Shown: positions 45,054 through 54,722, counted from the stretch's first letter. The stretch is DNA of 64,000 nt from Cupriavidus necator (GCF_013141915.1 NZ_SROX01000001.1:682001-746000), one strand, 5' to 3'. A program made the numbers and translations. Notes: generated by a model not told the origin, from the sequence alone.

Positions 45054-46004
45054 ATGGCCATGCCTCTTCCCCGCTATGTGGTGTTGGGCGAAGCGCTGAC
45101 CGACATGGTGCGCCAGGCCGATGGCAGCTGGCTGGGCCTGCCCGGCGGCTCTTGCTGGAACGTGGCGCGCGTGGCCGCCCGGCTCGGGCTTGCCACCGCC
45201 TTTGCCGGGGCCGTCAGCCAGGACCTGTTCGGCGACGAGCTGGCACGGGCCGGCGCCGAAGCCGGTCTCGATGGCCGCTTCCTGCAGCGCCTGGCACGCT
45301 CGCCGTTGCTGGCCTTTGTCGCCTCGCGCCATCCGCCGCGGTATTTTTTTGTCGGCGACGACAGCGCCGACCTGCATTTCGATCCGGCGCGCCTGCCCGC
45401 CGGCTGGCGCGAGGCCGCCGAGATAGTGCATTTCGGCTCGATCAGCCTGGTACGCCAGCCGCTTGCGGCGCGCCTGTGCGAGGAAGCCACCCAAGCTGCG
45501 CGCGCCGGCAAGCGCATTGCCTTCGACCCAAACTTCCGCGACCTGATGCGCACCCCGGGCTATGCCGGGGTGCTCGCGCATATGCTAGCGCTGGCGACCT
45601 ACGTCAAGGTCTCCGACGAAGATTTGGCCGGGCTGTTTCCCGGCCTGGAGACCGGCGCGGCGCTGGCGCGCATGCGCGAGATGGCGCCCGGCGCCACGGT
45701 GATGCTGACGCGCGGCGAGCACGGCATGACGCTGCTCGAGGGCAATACCGCGGTCGAGCAAGCGGCCATGCGCGTCGACGTGGCCGATACCGTGGGCTGC
45801 GGCGATGCGGCCATGGGGGGCTGGATGGCCAGCGTGCTCGGCGATGGCGCGGCGGATCTCGCCGCCCAGGCACGCCTTGCCAGCGCGGCGGCGGCGGTCG
45901 CGGCGACCCGCGCCGGCCCCTATCCGCCGCTGCGGCGCGAGGTCGATGCGTTGCTGGCCGCTACGGCAGGAACGCCGGCGACAGCAGCCGCAGACCGACC
46001 GTAA
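45054..46004 (+). CDS. PfkB-family sugar kinase (probable fructokinase)
   Basis: 316 residues of the PfkB/ribokinase fold: GEALTDMVRQADGSWLGLPG-GS near the start and the catalytic DTVGCGDAAMGGW near residue 248 (Cys where Ala is commoner, Asp base intact). ATG 45054 follows AAGGAGACC. Last gene of the fructose operon; it probably makes fructose 6-phosphate, which pgi and zwf process. Another hexose is possible. It overlaps the convergent outer-membrane protein gene by 44 bases. Confidence 0.9.
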   Translation: MAMPLPRYVVLGEALTDMVRQADGSWLGLPGGSCWNVARVAARLGLATAFAGAVSQDLFGDELARAGAEAGLDGRFLQRLARSPLLAFVASRHPPRYFFVGDDSADLHFDPARLPAGWREAAEIVHFGSISLVRQPLAARLCEEATQAARAGKRIAFDPNFRDLMRTPGYAGVLAHMLALATYVKVSDEDLAGLFPGLETGAALARMREMAPGATVMLTRGEHGMTLLEGNTAVEQAAMRVDVADTVGCGDAAMGGWMASVLGDGAADLAAQARLASAAAAVAATRAGPYPPLRREVDALLAATAGTPATAAADRP

Positions 46005-46674
46005 AGAAGCGCGTGCCCGTGCCGCCGCCGAACACGTTGCCGTAGGTGGTGTCGATTTGCACGCGGTCCTGCACCACCCAGAAGCGCAGGCCGCCCTGGA
46101 ACGATGGCTTGCCCTGGCTTGCGCCAAAGGTCTCGGCGATCAGGAACACACGCGGGTGCAGCGCGGTCTCGGTGCCCAGGCCCCATGTCAGGCGCGTCTG
46201 CCGATTGGCGGTGTCGCGGTTGGCGCCCACGTTCAGGTGCGTGATAAAGCGGTCGTCCGCGAACGAGAACGACACCGGCACATTGACATACAGGTTGCCC
46301 ACCGCCCGGCGCGGCTCGGCATCGGGATGGTGGATCACGCCGCCCGACAGCGCGATGCCGTAGCCATTGGTTTCCAGCGGCTTGAGCAGCGTCTTGGCCT
46401 GGAACTGCACGTTGGTGCCATCCCACCCGCCATCGACGCGCTGCAGCGAACCGCCCAGCGTCAGTTCCAGGTTGCCGGTCGGATTGCAGCCGGGCAGCGC
46501 CCACAGTTCATTGCCACCGGACTGGAATTGCATCCAGGATTCCAGCTGGCAGGATTTGGGGTCGACGATGCGGGCATCGTCGGTGATCAGCGGCCGCGCC
46601 GCCAGCGCCGGGCGGTACGCCGCGACCACGATGGCCAGCGCGGCCAGGCGTACGAAGAACTGGTGCCACACCAT
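45961..46674 (-). CDS. Secreted beta-barrel-like outer-membrane protein
   Basis: 237 residues. A signal peptide ends at AALAARPL (residue ~25). The mature protein shows alternating beta-strand patterns (LELTLGGSLQRVDGGWDG; LYVNVPVSFSF; LTWGLGTETAL) and ends in strands without a C-terminal Phe, as in the putative outer-membrane barrel family found in many betaproteobacteria. AGGAGG precedes the start at 46674. Function unknown. Confidence 0.75.
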   Translation of the reverse strand: MVWHQFFVRLAALAIVVAAYRPALAARPLITDDARIVDPKSCQLESWMQFQSGGNELWALPGCNPTGNLELTLGGSLQRVDGGWDGTNVQFQAKTLLKPLETNGYGIALSGGVIHHPDAEPRRAVGNLYVNVPVSFSFADDRFITHLNVGANRDTANRQTRLTWGLGTETALHPRVFLIAETFGASQGKPSFQGGLRFWVVQDRVQIDTTYGNVFGGGTGTRFFTVGLRLLSPAFLP

Positions 46675-47117
46675 GGCAACCTCCTGAGCAATTACAGGCA
46701 CATGGCCGGCGACGATACGCGCGGGCCATGACAACACATCGAAAGGCAGCACGGGAGATCTGGCACCGGCGGGCACGGGCGTGGGGCCTGGCCGCTTGGG
46801 GCATGGCAGCGCCGGGCGGCGGCACTGCAGCGAAAGACCGCAGTGTCTCAGCGCGCCGGCGCGGCCGGGGAAACTCCCTTTGCGCAAGAATGACTGGGAC
46901 AACTGTCCACGGAAAGCTCCGTTGGCAAGAACGGGGCGCAGTGTAATGCCGGGCCGTGGCACGGTCAACCCGACCCATGCGCCACGCGCATGGCTGCATG
47001 CGGAGATATCGCTAACGTCGGCGGCCCGCCTTCTCCTAACATCGGTTGCACCATCTGCCCGGCCGGCCTGGAAGACACCGGCCCTTGCCCCCGGCAGCTG
47101 ACACAGAGGAGGAAACC
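46675..47117. other. Divergent intergenic region
   Basis: No gene. It holds the promoters of the outer-membrane protein and MFS genes. A small dyad GGACA-AC-TGTCC occurs at 46897-46908; I see no other structure. Confidence 0.4.
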
Positions 47118-48443
47118 ATGCCAAACAGTGCCGCGCCCACGAGCGCGCCCTACACGCCGCCGACCCCAGCGGCGCCCGCCATCCTGCCCAGCCAGCGCCG
47201 GCGCGCCATCATCGCCACGGTGATCGGCAACGGCCTGGAGTGGTTCGATTTCACCGTCTACAGCTTCTTTGCGGTCATCATCGCCAAGCTGTTTTTCCCC
47301 ACCGGCAACGACCTCAGCTCGCTGCTGCTGGCCGTGGCAACCTTCGGCGTGGGCTTTTTCATGCGCCCGGTGGGCGGCATCGTGCTGGGCATCTACGCCG
47401 ACCGCGTCGGACGCAAGGCGGCGCTGTCGCTGACTATCCTGCTGATGGCGCTGGGCACCACGCTGATCGGCATCGCCCCGACTTATGACCAGATCGGCAT
47501 CTTTGCCCCGCTGCTGATCGTGGTGGCGCGCCTGATGCAAGGCTTCTCCGCCGGCGGCGAAATGGGCGGCGCCACCGCCTTCCTGACCGAATACGCGCCG
47601 GCGCGACAGCGCGCCTACTACTCCAGCTGGATCCAGGCCAGCATCGGCGTGGCCGTGCTGCTGGGCGCCGCGGTCGGCACCTTCGTCACCAGCTCGCTGA
47701 GTCCCGAGGCACTCAACAGCTGGGGCTGGCGCCTGCCGTTCCTGCTGGGCATCGTGATCGGCCCGGTGGGCTACTACATCCGCCACCACCTGGATGAGAC
47801 CCCGGCCTTCCGCGACAGCGCCGAGCGCGCCGACTCGCCGCTGAAGGAGATCGTGCAGGCCTATCCGCGCGAGACGCTGGCCAGCTTCTCGATGGTGATC
47901 CTGTGGACGGTGTGCACCTACGTGCTGCTGTTCTACATGCCGACCTACGCGGTCAAGGTGTTGAAGGTGCCGCAGGCCGACGGCTTTGTCGCCGGCATGG
48001 CGGGCGGCTGCGCCATCATGGTGTTCGCGCCGCTGGTAGGCCTGCTGGCCGACCGCATCGGCCGGCGCGTGCTGCTGAGCGGCTCCGCGCTGCTGATCCT
48101 GGTGCTGGCGTGGCCGATGTTCGTGTACATCAACCACGCGCCGGGGCTGGCGTCGCTGCTGGTGTTCCAGCTGGTGTTCGGGGTGCTGATCGCCACTTAT
48201 ACCGGCCCGATCCTGGCGGCCTTTTCCGAGCTGTTCCCGGCGCGCGTGCTGTCGACCGGCCTGTCGGTGGCCTACAACTTCGCGGTGACGATCTTCGGCG
48301 GCTTTGCCTCGTTCATCATCACCTGGCTGATCGCCACCACCGGCAGCAGCATGGCGCCGGCCATCTATGTGATGATCGCCGCCGCCATCAGCCTGGTCGG
48401 CACCCGCTTCGTGCGCGAACCTTCTTATCTGCAACCACGCTGA
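47118..48443 (+). CDS. MFS transporter, metabolite:H+ symporter (MHS) family
   Basis: 441 residues, 12 membrane segments. NGLEWFDFTVYSFFAVIIAK and RLMQGFSAGGEMGGATAFL are characteristic of the MHS group (ProP, KgtP, citrate and shikimate carriers), and ADRVGRKAALS is the loop 2-3 motif. A strong AGAGGAGGAAACC site precedes the ATG. The next gene, an amidohydrolase, follows by one base, so the pair likely imports and splits the same compound. Confidence 0.92.
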   Translation: MPNSAAPTSAPYTPPTPAAPAILPSQRRRAIIATVIGNGLEWFDFTVYSFFAVIIAKLFFPTGNDLSSLLLAVATFGVGFFMRPVGGIVLGIYADRVGRKAALSLTILLMALGTTLIGIAPTYDQIGIFAPLLIVVARLMQGFSAGGEMGGATAFLTEYAPARQRAYYSSWIQASIGVAVLLGAAVGTFVTSSLSPEALNSWGWRLPFLLGIVIGPVGYYIRHHLDETPAFRDSAERADSPLKEIVQAYPRETLASFSMVILWTVCTYVLLFYMPTYAVKVLKVPQADGFVAGMAGGCAIMVFAPLVGLLADRIGRRVLLSGSALLILVLAWPMFVYINHAPGLASLLVFQLVFGVLIATYTGPILAAFSELFPARVLSTGLSVAYNFAVTIFGGFASFIITWLIATTGSSMAPAIYVMIAAAISLVGTRFVREPSYLQPR

Positions 48444-48444
48444 C

Positions 48445-49683
48445 ATGTCACAGAATTCCCAGATCCTTTTCCACGGTGGCGACGTGCTTGAACCCGGCAC
48501 GGGTGAGCTGCTGCGCGGCCACGACGTGCTGGTCGAAGGCGAGCGCATCGCCGCGGTCGGGCCGGCCATCGATGCACCCAACGCCCAGCGCATCGACGCG
48601 CGCGGCAAGACCGTGATGCCCGGCCTGATCGACTGCCATGTGCACGTGCTGGCGTCGCTGGCCAACCTCGGCCTGAACGCGCTGCAGCCCAATGTGCTGG
48701 TGGCGATCCGGGCCCTGCCGATCATGCAACGCATGCTGGAGCGCGGCTTCACCACGGTGCGCGATGCCGGCGGCGCCGACTGGGGCCTGTCGCAGGCGGT
48801 CGCCACCGGCCTGGTGCCCGGCCCGCGCATCTTTGCTTCGGGCAAGGCGCTGTCGCAGACCGGCGGCCATGGCGATTTCCGCCCGCGCTCCGATGTGCTC
48901 GAGCCCTGCTCGTGTGCCTTCCGCGCCGGCGCCATCGCGCGCGTGGCCGACGGCGTCGATGCGGTGCGCCTCGCGGTTCGCGAAGAGATCCAGAAGGGCG
49001 CGACCCAGATCAAGATCATGGCCTCCGGCGGCGTGGCTTCGCCCACCGACCCGATCGGCAACACCCAGTACAGCGAGGACGAGATCCGCGCCATCGTCGC
49101 CGAAGCCGAGGCCGCGCAGACCTATGTGATGGCCCACGCCTACACCGGCCGCGCCATCACGCGCGCGGTGCGCTGCGGCGTCCGTACCATCGAGCACGGC
49201 AACCTGGTCGACCGCGCCGCCGCCGACGAAATGCGCAAGCACGGCGCCTTCGTGGTGCCGACGCTGGTCACCTACGACGCGCTGGCGCGCGACGGCGCCC
49301 GCCTGGGCCTGCCGGCCGAGTCGGTGGCCAAGATCGAGACCGTGCGCCAGGCCGGCCGCGACTCGCTGCGCCTCTATGCCGATGCCGGCGTGCCGATGGG
49401 CTATGGCTCCGACCTGCTCGGCGAAATGCATGACTACCAGGCCGACGAGTTCCGCATCCGCGCCGAACTGCTGGGCAACCTGGAAGCGATCCGTTCGGCG
49501 ACATCCATCGCCGCGGCCATCGTGCAGCGCGAGGGAGAACTTGGCACCACGCGGGCCGGCGCGCTGGCCGACCTGCTGCTGGTCGACGGCAACCCGCTCG
49601 CCGACATCAGCCTGATTGCCGGCCAGGGCGAACGCCTGAGCGTGGTGATGCAGGCGGGCCGCATCCACCGCCGCGCCGCCTGA
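48445..49683 (+). CDS. Metal-dependent amidohydrolase
   Basis: 412 residues of the amidohydrolase superfamily (imidazolonepropionase/Xaa-Pro dipeptidase-like branch). Metal ligands are visible: LIDCHVHVLAS (HxH), IKIMASGGVASP (Lys), VMAHAYTGRAI and TIEHGNLVD (two His), and YGSDLLGEM (Asp). No signal peptide is seen, so it acts in the cytoplasm. It probably hydrolyses a C-N bond in the substrate carried by the upstream symporter. Substrate unknown. Confidence 0.9.
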   Translation: MSQNSQILFHGGDVLEPGTGELLRGHDVLVEGERIAAVGPAIDAPNAQRIDARGKTVMPGLIDCHVHVLASLANLGLNALQPNVLVAIRALPIMQRMLERGFTTVRDAGGADWGLSQAVATGLVPGPRIFASGKALSQTGGHGDFRPRSDVLEPCSCAFRAGAIARVADGVDAVRLAVREEIQKGATQIKIMASGGVASPTDPIGNTQYSEDEIRAIVAEAEAAQTYVMAHAYTGRAITRAVRCGVRTIEHGNLVDRAAADEMRKHGAFVVPTLVTYDALARDGARLGLPAESVAKIETVRQAGRDSLRLYADAGVPMGYGSDLLGEMHDYQADEFRIRAELLGNLEAIRSATSIAAAIVQREGELGTTRAGALADLLLVDGNPLADISLIAGQGERLSVVMQAGRIHRRAA

Positions 49684-49759
49684 TCCGGCTGCGCCACCCG
49701 CATGCCGCGGTTGCGGGCCGGCGGTCTATCATGGCGGCATCGCCGTTCCGGACGCCCCC

Positions 49760-50662
49760 ATGCGCATCGCCCCGCTCCCGCCCCTGCCCAACCTGGTCGC
49801 CTTTGAAGCCGCGATGCGGCACGGCAGCTTTACCCGCGCCGCGGCCGAACTGCACCTGACGCAGAGCGCGATCAGCCGCCAGGTGGCGCAGCTGGAGCGC
49901 TTCCTGGGGCGCAAGCTGTTTATCCGCGAACCGCGCGCGCTGCGCCTGACCGTCAGCGGGCAACGCTATGCCGAGGTGGTGCAGCGGCTGCTGGTCGGCT
50001 GCGCCGAAGCCACCGAAGACGTGATGAAGGTGCGCAGCCACACCGCGCTGACGGTGGCCTGCTCCAGCGGCGTCGCGGTGCTGTGGCTGACGCCGCGGCT
50101 GGCCTCGTTCCGCGCGGCCCATCCCGAAATCCAGCTGCGCCTGACCGTCAACGACAGCCTGGCCGCGCTGTCGCCGGCGGAGTTCGACATCGGCCTGTAT
50201 TACCTGCGCGAAGGCCCGCCGCCCGGGCTGGCCGCGCGCCGGCTGTATGGCGAGGAAGTGTTCCCGGTATGCACGCCTGGCTATCTGGGCGGCCGCACCC
50301 TGGCCCCGTCCGACCTCGCCAGCGAGACCCTGCTGATGCTCGACGACGGCCAGCGCCAGTGGATGTCCTGGCAGACCTGGCTGGCCCACCAGGGCCTGCC
50401 GGACGCCACGCTGCGCAATGTGCTGACCTCGAACCAGTATCCGATCCTGTTGCAGCTGGCCATGGAGGGCCAGGGCATCGCGCTGGGCTGGCGCCACATG
50501 ATCGATGCCTGCCTGCGTGACGGACTGCTGGTGCGCGCCTGCGACGCCAGCGCCAGCCTGGGCGGCGGCTACTATGCGGTGTGGCCGCGCGACCGCATGG
50601 AGCCGGCCGCGGCGCGCGCGTTCCGCAGCTGGCTGGTGCGGCAGGCGAGCCCCGCCCCGTGA
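49760..50662 (+). CDS. LysR-family regulator (GcvA-like)
   Basis: 300 residues. LPNLVAFEAAMRHGSFTRAA and LTQSAISRQVAQLERFLGRK form the HTH, typical of GcvA-like members. The effector domain contains LTVACSSGVAVLWLTPRLAS. It lies downstream of the amidohydrolase on the same strand and converges with the Bug receptor gene four bases away. It probably controls this catabolic group. Confidence 0.93.
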   Translation: MRIAPLPPLPNLVAFEAAMRHGSFTRAAAELHLTQSAISRQVAQLERFLGRKLFIREPRALRLTVSGQRYAEVVQRLLVGCAEATEDVMKVRSHTALTVACSSGVAVLWLTPRLASFRAAHPEIQLRLTVNDSLAALSPAEFDIGLYYLREGPPPGLAARRLYGEEVFPVCTPGYLGGRTLAPSDLASETLLMLDDGQRQWMSWQTWLAHQGLPDATLRNVLTSNQYPILLQLAMEGQGIALGWRHMIDACLRDGLLVRACDASASLGGGYYAVWPRDRMEPAAARAFRSWLVRQASPAP

Positions 50663-50666
50663 ACGC

Positions 50667-51638
50667 TCAGGACCCCGCCTTGTAGTTGGTCTCCTTGACG
50701 ATCTTCGCCCAGCGTGCGGCATCCTCGGCAATGGTCGCGGCAAACTGTTCAGGGGTGCCGCCCACCACCTCGTAGTCGATCGCGGCCAGCCGTTGCTTGA
50801 TGTCGGGCTGCGCCAGGATGCGGTTCATCTCCTGGTTCAGCCGCGTGACGATCTCCTTCGGCGTGCCCGCCGGCGCCAGCAGGCCCGCCCAGGAATTGAA
50901 GGCCATGCCATCAAAGCCGGCCTCATGCATGGTCGGCACATCCGGCAGCGCGGGCGAGCGCTTCGATGCGAACACCGCCAGCGGGCGCAGCTTGCCGGCC
51001 TTGATCATCGCCATGCCGTTGAACGGATCGATGGTCATGTCGACCTCGCCCGCAACCACCGCCTGCATCTGCGGGCCGGTGCCGCGGTACGACACGCTGA
51101 CCACGTCGGGCGTGCCCGCCGCGCTCTTGAACGAGGCCCCGATCAGCTCGATCATGCTGCTGCCGGCCGACAGGCTCAGCGGCCGGGATTTGGCCTTGGC
51201 CAGCGCCACGAACTCCTGCACCGTCCTGGCGGGCACGGCCGGATGCACCACCATGACGAAGCCGATATTGCTGATCTGCGAGATCGGCGCGAAGCTCTTC
51301 AGCGGCTCATAGCCAGCCTTGTACAGCACCGGACTGAGCGTCTGCGCGCCCGCGGAGTTAAGCAGCAGCGTATAGCCGTCGGGCGCCGCGCGCGCGACCA
51401 CGTCGGTGCCGATGATGCCGTTGGCGCCGGGCCGGTTTTCTACCACCACCGGCTGCTTCAACGCGTCGCCCAGCTTCTGCGAGATCAGCCGCGCCACCAC
51501 GTCGGTGGCGCCGCCGGGCGCGAACGGCACCACCATGCGGATCGGCTTGCTGGGGTAGGTGTCGCTCCAGGCCAGCGCGGGCATCGCGCCCAGCATGGCA
51601 GCGCATAGCATCAGGCGACGGCGCGGGTTGGGTTTCAT
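50667..51638 (-). CDS. Bug-family tripartite tricarboxylate transporter receptor
   Basis: 323 residues. A signal peptide ends at ALAWSDTYP (residue ~26), followed by the Bug family start YPSKPIRMVVPFAPGGATDV and the RPGANGIIGTDVVARAAPDG motif. Such periplasmic receptors are highly amplified in Burkholderiales and often act without a linked membrane component; none is seen here. AGGAGA precedes the start at 51638. Confidence 0.94.
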   Translation of the reverse strand: MKPNPRRRLMLCAAMLGAMPALAWSDTYPSKPIRMVVPFAPGGATDVVARLISQKLGDALKQPVVVENRPGANGIIGTDVVARAAPDGYTLLLNSAGAQTLSPVLYKAGYEPLKSFAPISQISNIGFVMVVHPAVPARTVQEFVALAKAKSRPLSLSAGSSMIELIGASFKSAAGTPDVVSVSYRGTGPQMQAVVAGEVDMTIDPFNGMAMIKAGKLRPLAVFASKRSPALPDVPTMHEAGFDGMAFNSWAGLLAPAGTPKEIVTRLNQEMNRILAQPDIKQRLAAIDYEVVGGTPEQFAATIAEDAARWAKIVKETNYKAGS

Positions 51639-51961
51639 CGGTGTTGTCTCCTGGATGTCAGTGGTCGGAGGCGGTGCCGGCATCCAGGCGAGCGCCCGCC
51701 TTTATTCATAGTTATGAATTTTATTTTACCTACGTAAATTTCTACGTCAACCAAGGGTATATGCGGACGAGCGCCAGGGCGGACGACGCGGGCGCAACGC
51801 TTTACGTCGACGTCTGGAAAGGATGCGTGGTTGCGGGGGGAAAGCGTTGACCGCCTTGGGCGCAAGGCACCGCTACGGAACTGTCCGAAGCCGTCGCCCG
51901 GCACTTGGGCAGGTAGCGGGACCGCCCCGCATGCCCGCGTGCCGGATTTCAACGCCGACCG
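51639..51961. other. Promoter region of the Bug receptor gene
   Basis: No gene. It contains the palindrome at 51704-51719 and a neighbouring AT-rich stretch with two TACGT copies (about 51731-51748), the most promoter-like DNA in this part of the window. Confidence 0.5.
51704..51719. promoter_or_regulatory. Perfect 16-base palindrome upstream of the Bug gene
   Basis: ATTCATA and TATGAAT flank GT, 66 bases upstream of the start codon. It is a likely operator, suitable for a MarR-, GntR- or IclR-type dimer. Confidence 0.55.
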
Positions 51962-52387
51962 TCAACGTCGATCGTTGTACAGTGGTTCGAAATCGTGCCG
52001 GAACAGCTTCCGAAGCAGGAGCGGATACTGGAACGCCAGCACCGGCTCCAGTGTCTGGTCCTTGTCCCGGAACACTTCGAACAGGCGGCGCTCGCCGTCG
52101 CTGTCCCAGCCGAAGACATAAACGTAGACGCTGCCCTTCCACGCGATCGTTGCGGCCCCGAACGGCGGCCCCACGTCGGCGAGCCGGCAAGCGCGCGCGC
52201 ACAGCGCCAGGGCAAGCTTTTCCGGGCCGCTCAGTGGGTGGGTGGGGTCAGTGTCGCGCGGTGGCGCGCCGAGGCCGGGGCCACGCGACAGGTGATGAAC
52301 ATCCGGGTATGCCGGCGCAAGGCTGTGGTCTGGCGACTGGTGGACAGGCACGGTCTCACTCCTCTTCTGATAGTTATGTTCGCGCAC
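51962..52387 (-). CDS. Hypothetical protein, 141 residues
   Basis: Not recognised. The first 50 residues are His/Pro-rich and disorder-like. The second part (LALALCARACRLADVGPPFG; SVYVYVFGWDSDGERRLFEV) looks like a small folded domain. It is probably a real but lineage-specific gene; the start may be further in. No operon partner. Confidence 0.45.
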   Translation of the reverse strand: MREHNYQKRSETVPVHQSPDHSLAPAYPDVHHLSRGPGLGAPPRDTDPTHPLSGPEKLALALCARACRLADVGPPFGAATIAWKGSVYVYVFGWDSDGERRLFEVFRDKDQTLEPVLAFQYPLLLRKLFRHDFEPLYNDRR

Positions 52388-52508
52388 CGAAGCGCATGGG
52401 CAAAGCTTGCTGCCGTGGCCTGTCGCAACCTCCCCCTCGCGCGCCCACGGCTTTCACCCCAACAAACGCGAATGATTCGCGCCTTCATATCGTTTTGCTA
52501 CCCGTCAA

Positions 52509-52541
52509 ACGAAAGCGCCCGCCGGACAAGCCTGGCGGGCG
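52509..52541 (-). terminator. Probable terminator of the ene-reductase gene
   Basis: CGCCCGCC (52516-52523) and GGCGGGCG (52534-52541) pair. Read on the minus strand, the stem is followed by TTTCGTTTG, as expected of an intrinsic terminator 145 bases after the stop codon. Confidence 0.6.
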
Positions 52542-52685
52542 AGATGTCCGCGGGCGGATGTGCCCGGACGGTGTCGATATTGCCTAACTATGCTGCGCGC
52601 AGCATATCCCTCTGAAGCAGTACGGCAGTGACGGCGCAGGCCATCACGGCTCGTCCCATCCTCGTCCCATCCGTTGGTGAACCGC

Positions 52686-53801
52686 TCAGGCCGCGGCTTG
52701 CGCCAGCGTTGGGTAATCGATCAGGCCTTGCGCACCGCCGCCGAACAGGGTGTCGCGCTGGTGCTGCGCCAGCGGCGCGCCGACGCGCAGGCGCTCGGGC
52801 AGGTCCGGATTGGCCACGAACGGACGGCCGAACGCGATCAGGTCGGCCCAGCCCGCGGCAACGGCTGCGCGCGCACGCTCCGCGGTGTACTTGCCGGCAT
52901 AGATCAGCACTCCTGGGAACGCCTCGCGCAATTTCTGCTTGAACGACAGCGGCATCAGCGGCGCGTCGTCCCAGTCCGCTTCCGCGATATGGAGGTAGCC
53001 AACGCCGAGCTGCCCCAGCAGCTTGGCGGCGCCAAGGTAGGTGGTTTCCGGATCGTCATCGACGCAGCCGTTGAGCGTGGTCAGCGGCGCCAGGCGGATG
53101 CCGACGCGCGAGGCATCCCCGGTGCCTTCGATCAATGCCTGGGTCACTTCGCCGAGGAAGCGCAGCCGGTTCTCCAGCGAACCGCCGTATTCGTCCGTGC
53201 GGGTGTTGGCGCCCGAGTCGATGAACTGGTTCACCAGATACCCGTTGGCGCCGTGCAGCTCGACGCCGTCAAAGCCCGCCGCGATCGCGTTGCGGGCCGC
53301 GGCACGGTACTGGTCGACGATCTCATGGATGTCGTCGACCGTCAGGGCGCAGGGCACCGACGCCTGGACGAAGCCCGGGGTGCTGCCGTCCTCTTCCGCG
53401 ATGAAGACATTGACGCCCTGCGCCTGGATCGGCGACGACGAGACCGGTTGCCGGCCGCCAAGCAGGCTGGCATGGCTGAGCCGGCCGACGTGCCAGAGCT
53501 GCGCGAAGATGCGGCCGCCGGCGGCGTGGACCGCGCCGGTCACCTTGCGCCATCCGGCCACCTGCGCCGGCGTATGGATGCCCGGCGTCCAGGCGTAGCC
53601 CTTGCCGAGCGGGGCGATATAGGTGCCCTCGCTGACGATCAGGCCGGCGCCGGCGCGCTGCCCGTAGTAGGCGGCCATCAGTTCGTTGGCCTCGTCGCCG
53701 GGCTGGCTGGCGCGCGAGCGCGTCATCGGCGGCATGACGATGCGGTTCGGCAGCGTCAGGCCACCCAGTTGCAGCGGTTGAAACAGCGGATCCTTGTTCA
53801 T
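52686..53801 (-). CDS. Old Yellow Enzyme-family ene-reductase
   Basis: 371 residues, TIM-barrel flavin oxidoreductase. LPNRIVMPPMTRSRASQPGD, AQLWHVGRLSH (FMN/substrate region), GFDGVELHGANGYLVNQFID with the substrate-binding His-x-x-Asn pair, and DEYGGSLENRLRF are all typical of NemA/XenB-like enzymes. It reduces activated C=C bonds of enones, maleimides or nitro-esters with NAD(P)H. It is the third gene of the leftward group MFS, aldo-keto reductase, ene-reductase. Confidence 0.94.
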   Translation of the reverse strand: MNKDPLFQPLQLGGLTLPNRIVMPPMTRSRASQPGDEANELMAAYYGQRAGAGLIVSEGTYIAPLGKGYAWTPGIHTPAQVAGWRKVTGAVHAAGGRIFAQLWHVGRLSHASLLGGRQPVSSSPIQAQGVNVFIAEEDGSTPGFVQASVPCALTVDDIHEIVDQYRAAARNAIAAGFDGVELHGANGYLVNQFIDSGANTRTDEYGGSLENRLRFLGEVTQALIEGTGDASRVGIRLAPLTTLNGCVDDDPETTYLGAAKLLGQLGVGYLHIAEADWDDAPLMPLSFKQKLREAFPGVLIYAGKYTAERARAAVAAGWADLIAFGRPFVANPDLPERLRVGAPLAQHQRDTLFGGGAQGLIDYPTLAQAAA

Positions 53802-53876
53802 GGTGCGGGTCCTGTCAGGTCCGCGGCCGGCGGGCCGCGAATGGGGTCTTCGGGAATGATTGGCAGGTTGGGTCGC

Positions 53877-54683
53877 TCAGTCCCATTGCGGCGCCAGGCC
53901 AGCCGGGCTGACCTCGCGGCCGTTGCGCTCCAGCGCGGCAATCCGCGCCATGTCGTCGTCGCTTAGCCGCAGACTCTGCGCGAGCAGGTTGCTGGCCAGG
54001 TGTTCACGCCGGGTCGATGACGGAATCACCGAATAGCCCAGCTGCAGCGCCCACGCCAGCACGATCTGGGCGGGCGTGGCCTGGTGCCGCCGCGCGATCG
54101 CGCCGATCACCGGATCCCCAAGCACCTTGCCGTAAGCGAGCGTCATATATGAGGTCACGTGGATGCCTTCGCGCTGCAGGAAGGCCACCAGCTCGCGGTT
54201 CTGCAGGTACGGGCTCAGCTCGATCTGGTTGGTCGCGAGCGCGTCCTTGCCGACCGCGGCGATGGCCTGGCGTGTCAGCGCGATGTTGAAGTTCGAGATG
54301 CCGATCTGCCGCGTCAGGCCCTTTTCCTTCGCCTCGGCCAGCGCGGTCATGAAGGTTTCCAGCGGCACGCCGTTGCCGGGCGCCGGCCAGTGGATCAGCG
54401 TCAGGTCGACGTAGCCGGTACGCAGCTTCGCCAGGCTTTGCTCGAGGCTGGGCACCAGCTTGTCCGGCGCGTAGTGGTCGACCCAGATCTTGGTGGTCAG
54501 GAACAGCTCGTCGCGGCGCACGGCCGAGGCCGCGACGGCCGCGCCGACTTCGGCTTCGTTGCCGTAGATCTGCGCGGTGTCGATCGCGCGGTAACCCAGC
54601 TCGAGGCCGTTGCGGACCGAGTCGATGACAACCTGGCCTTGCAGGCGAAAGGTGCCGAGGCCGAAGGCGGGAAGCTTGCTCAT
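53877..54683 (-). CDS. dkgB: Aldo-keto reductase, DkgB-like
   Basis: 268 residues, the length of E. coli DkgB. The AKR tetrad is present: D in [13 protein letters not shown], the following Tyr, K in TKIWVDHY, and H in [23 protein letters not shown] binds the NADPH phosphate. Methylglyoxal and 2,5-diketogluconate are the known DkgB substrates. The start at 54683 is preceded by a hairpin at 54703-54722. In E. coli dkgB neighbours the LysR gene yafC, and here a LysR gene lies in the same group. Confidence 0.9.
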   Translation of the reverse strand: MSKLPAFGLGTFRLQGQVVIDSVRNGLELGYRAIDTAQIYGNEAEVGAAVAASAVRRDELFLTTKIWVDHYAPDKLVPSLEQSLAKLRTGYVDLTLIHWPAPGNGVPLETFMTALAEAKEKGLTRQIGISNFNIALTRQAIAAVGKDALATNQIELSPYLQNRELVAFLQREGIHVTSYMTLAYGKVLGDPVIGAIARRHQATPAQIVLAWALQLGYSVIPSSTRREHLASNLLAQSLRLSDDDMARIAALERNGREVSPAGLAPQWD

Positions 54684-54702
54684 GGTGTGATCCTTGGAGA
54701 GG

Positions 54703-54722
54703 GAACGCCTGCCGAGGCGTTC
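54703..54722 (-). promoter_or_regulatory. Hairpin in the dkgB leader
   Basis: GAACGCCT and AGGCGTTC pair around GCCG, 20 bases before the dkgB start. It may terminate the MFS message or affect translation of dkgB. Confidence 0.4.

Noticed and set aside
46897..46908. GGACA-AC-TGTCC dyad between divergent genes
   Set aside because: Very short and alone in a long GC-rich spacer; chance occurrence is likely.
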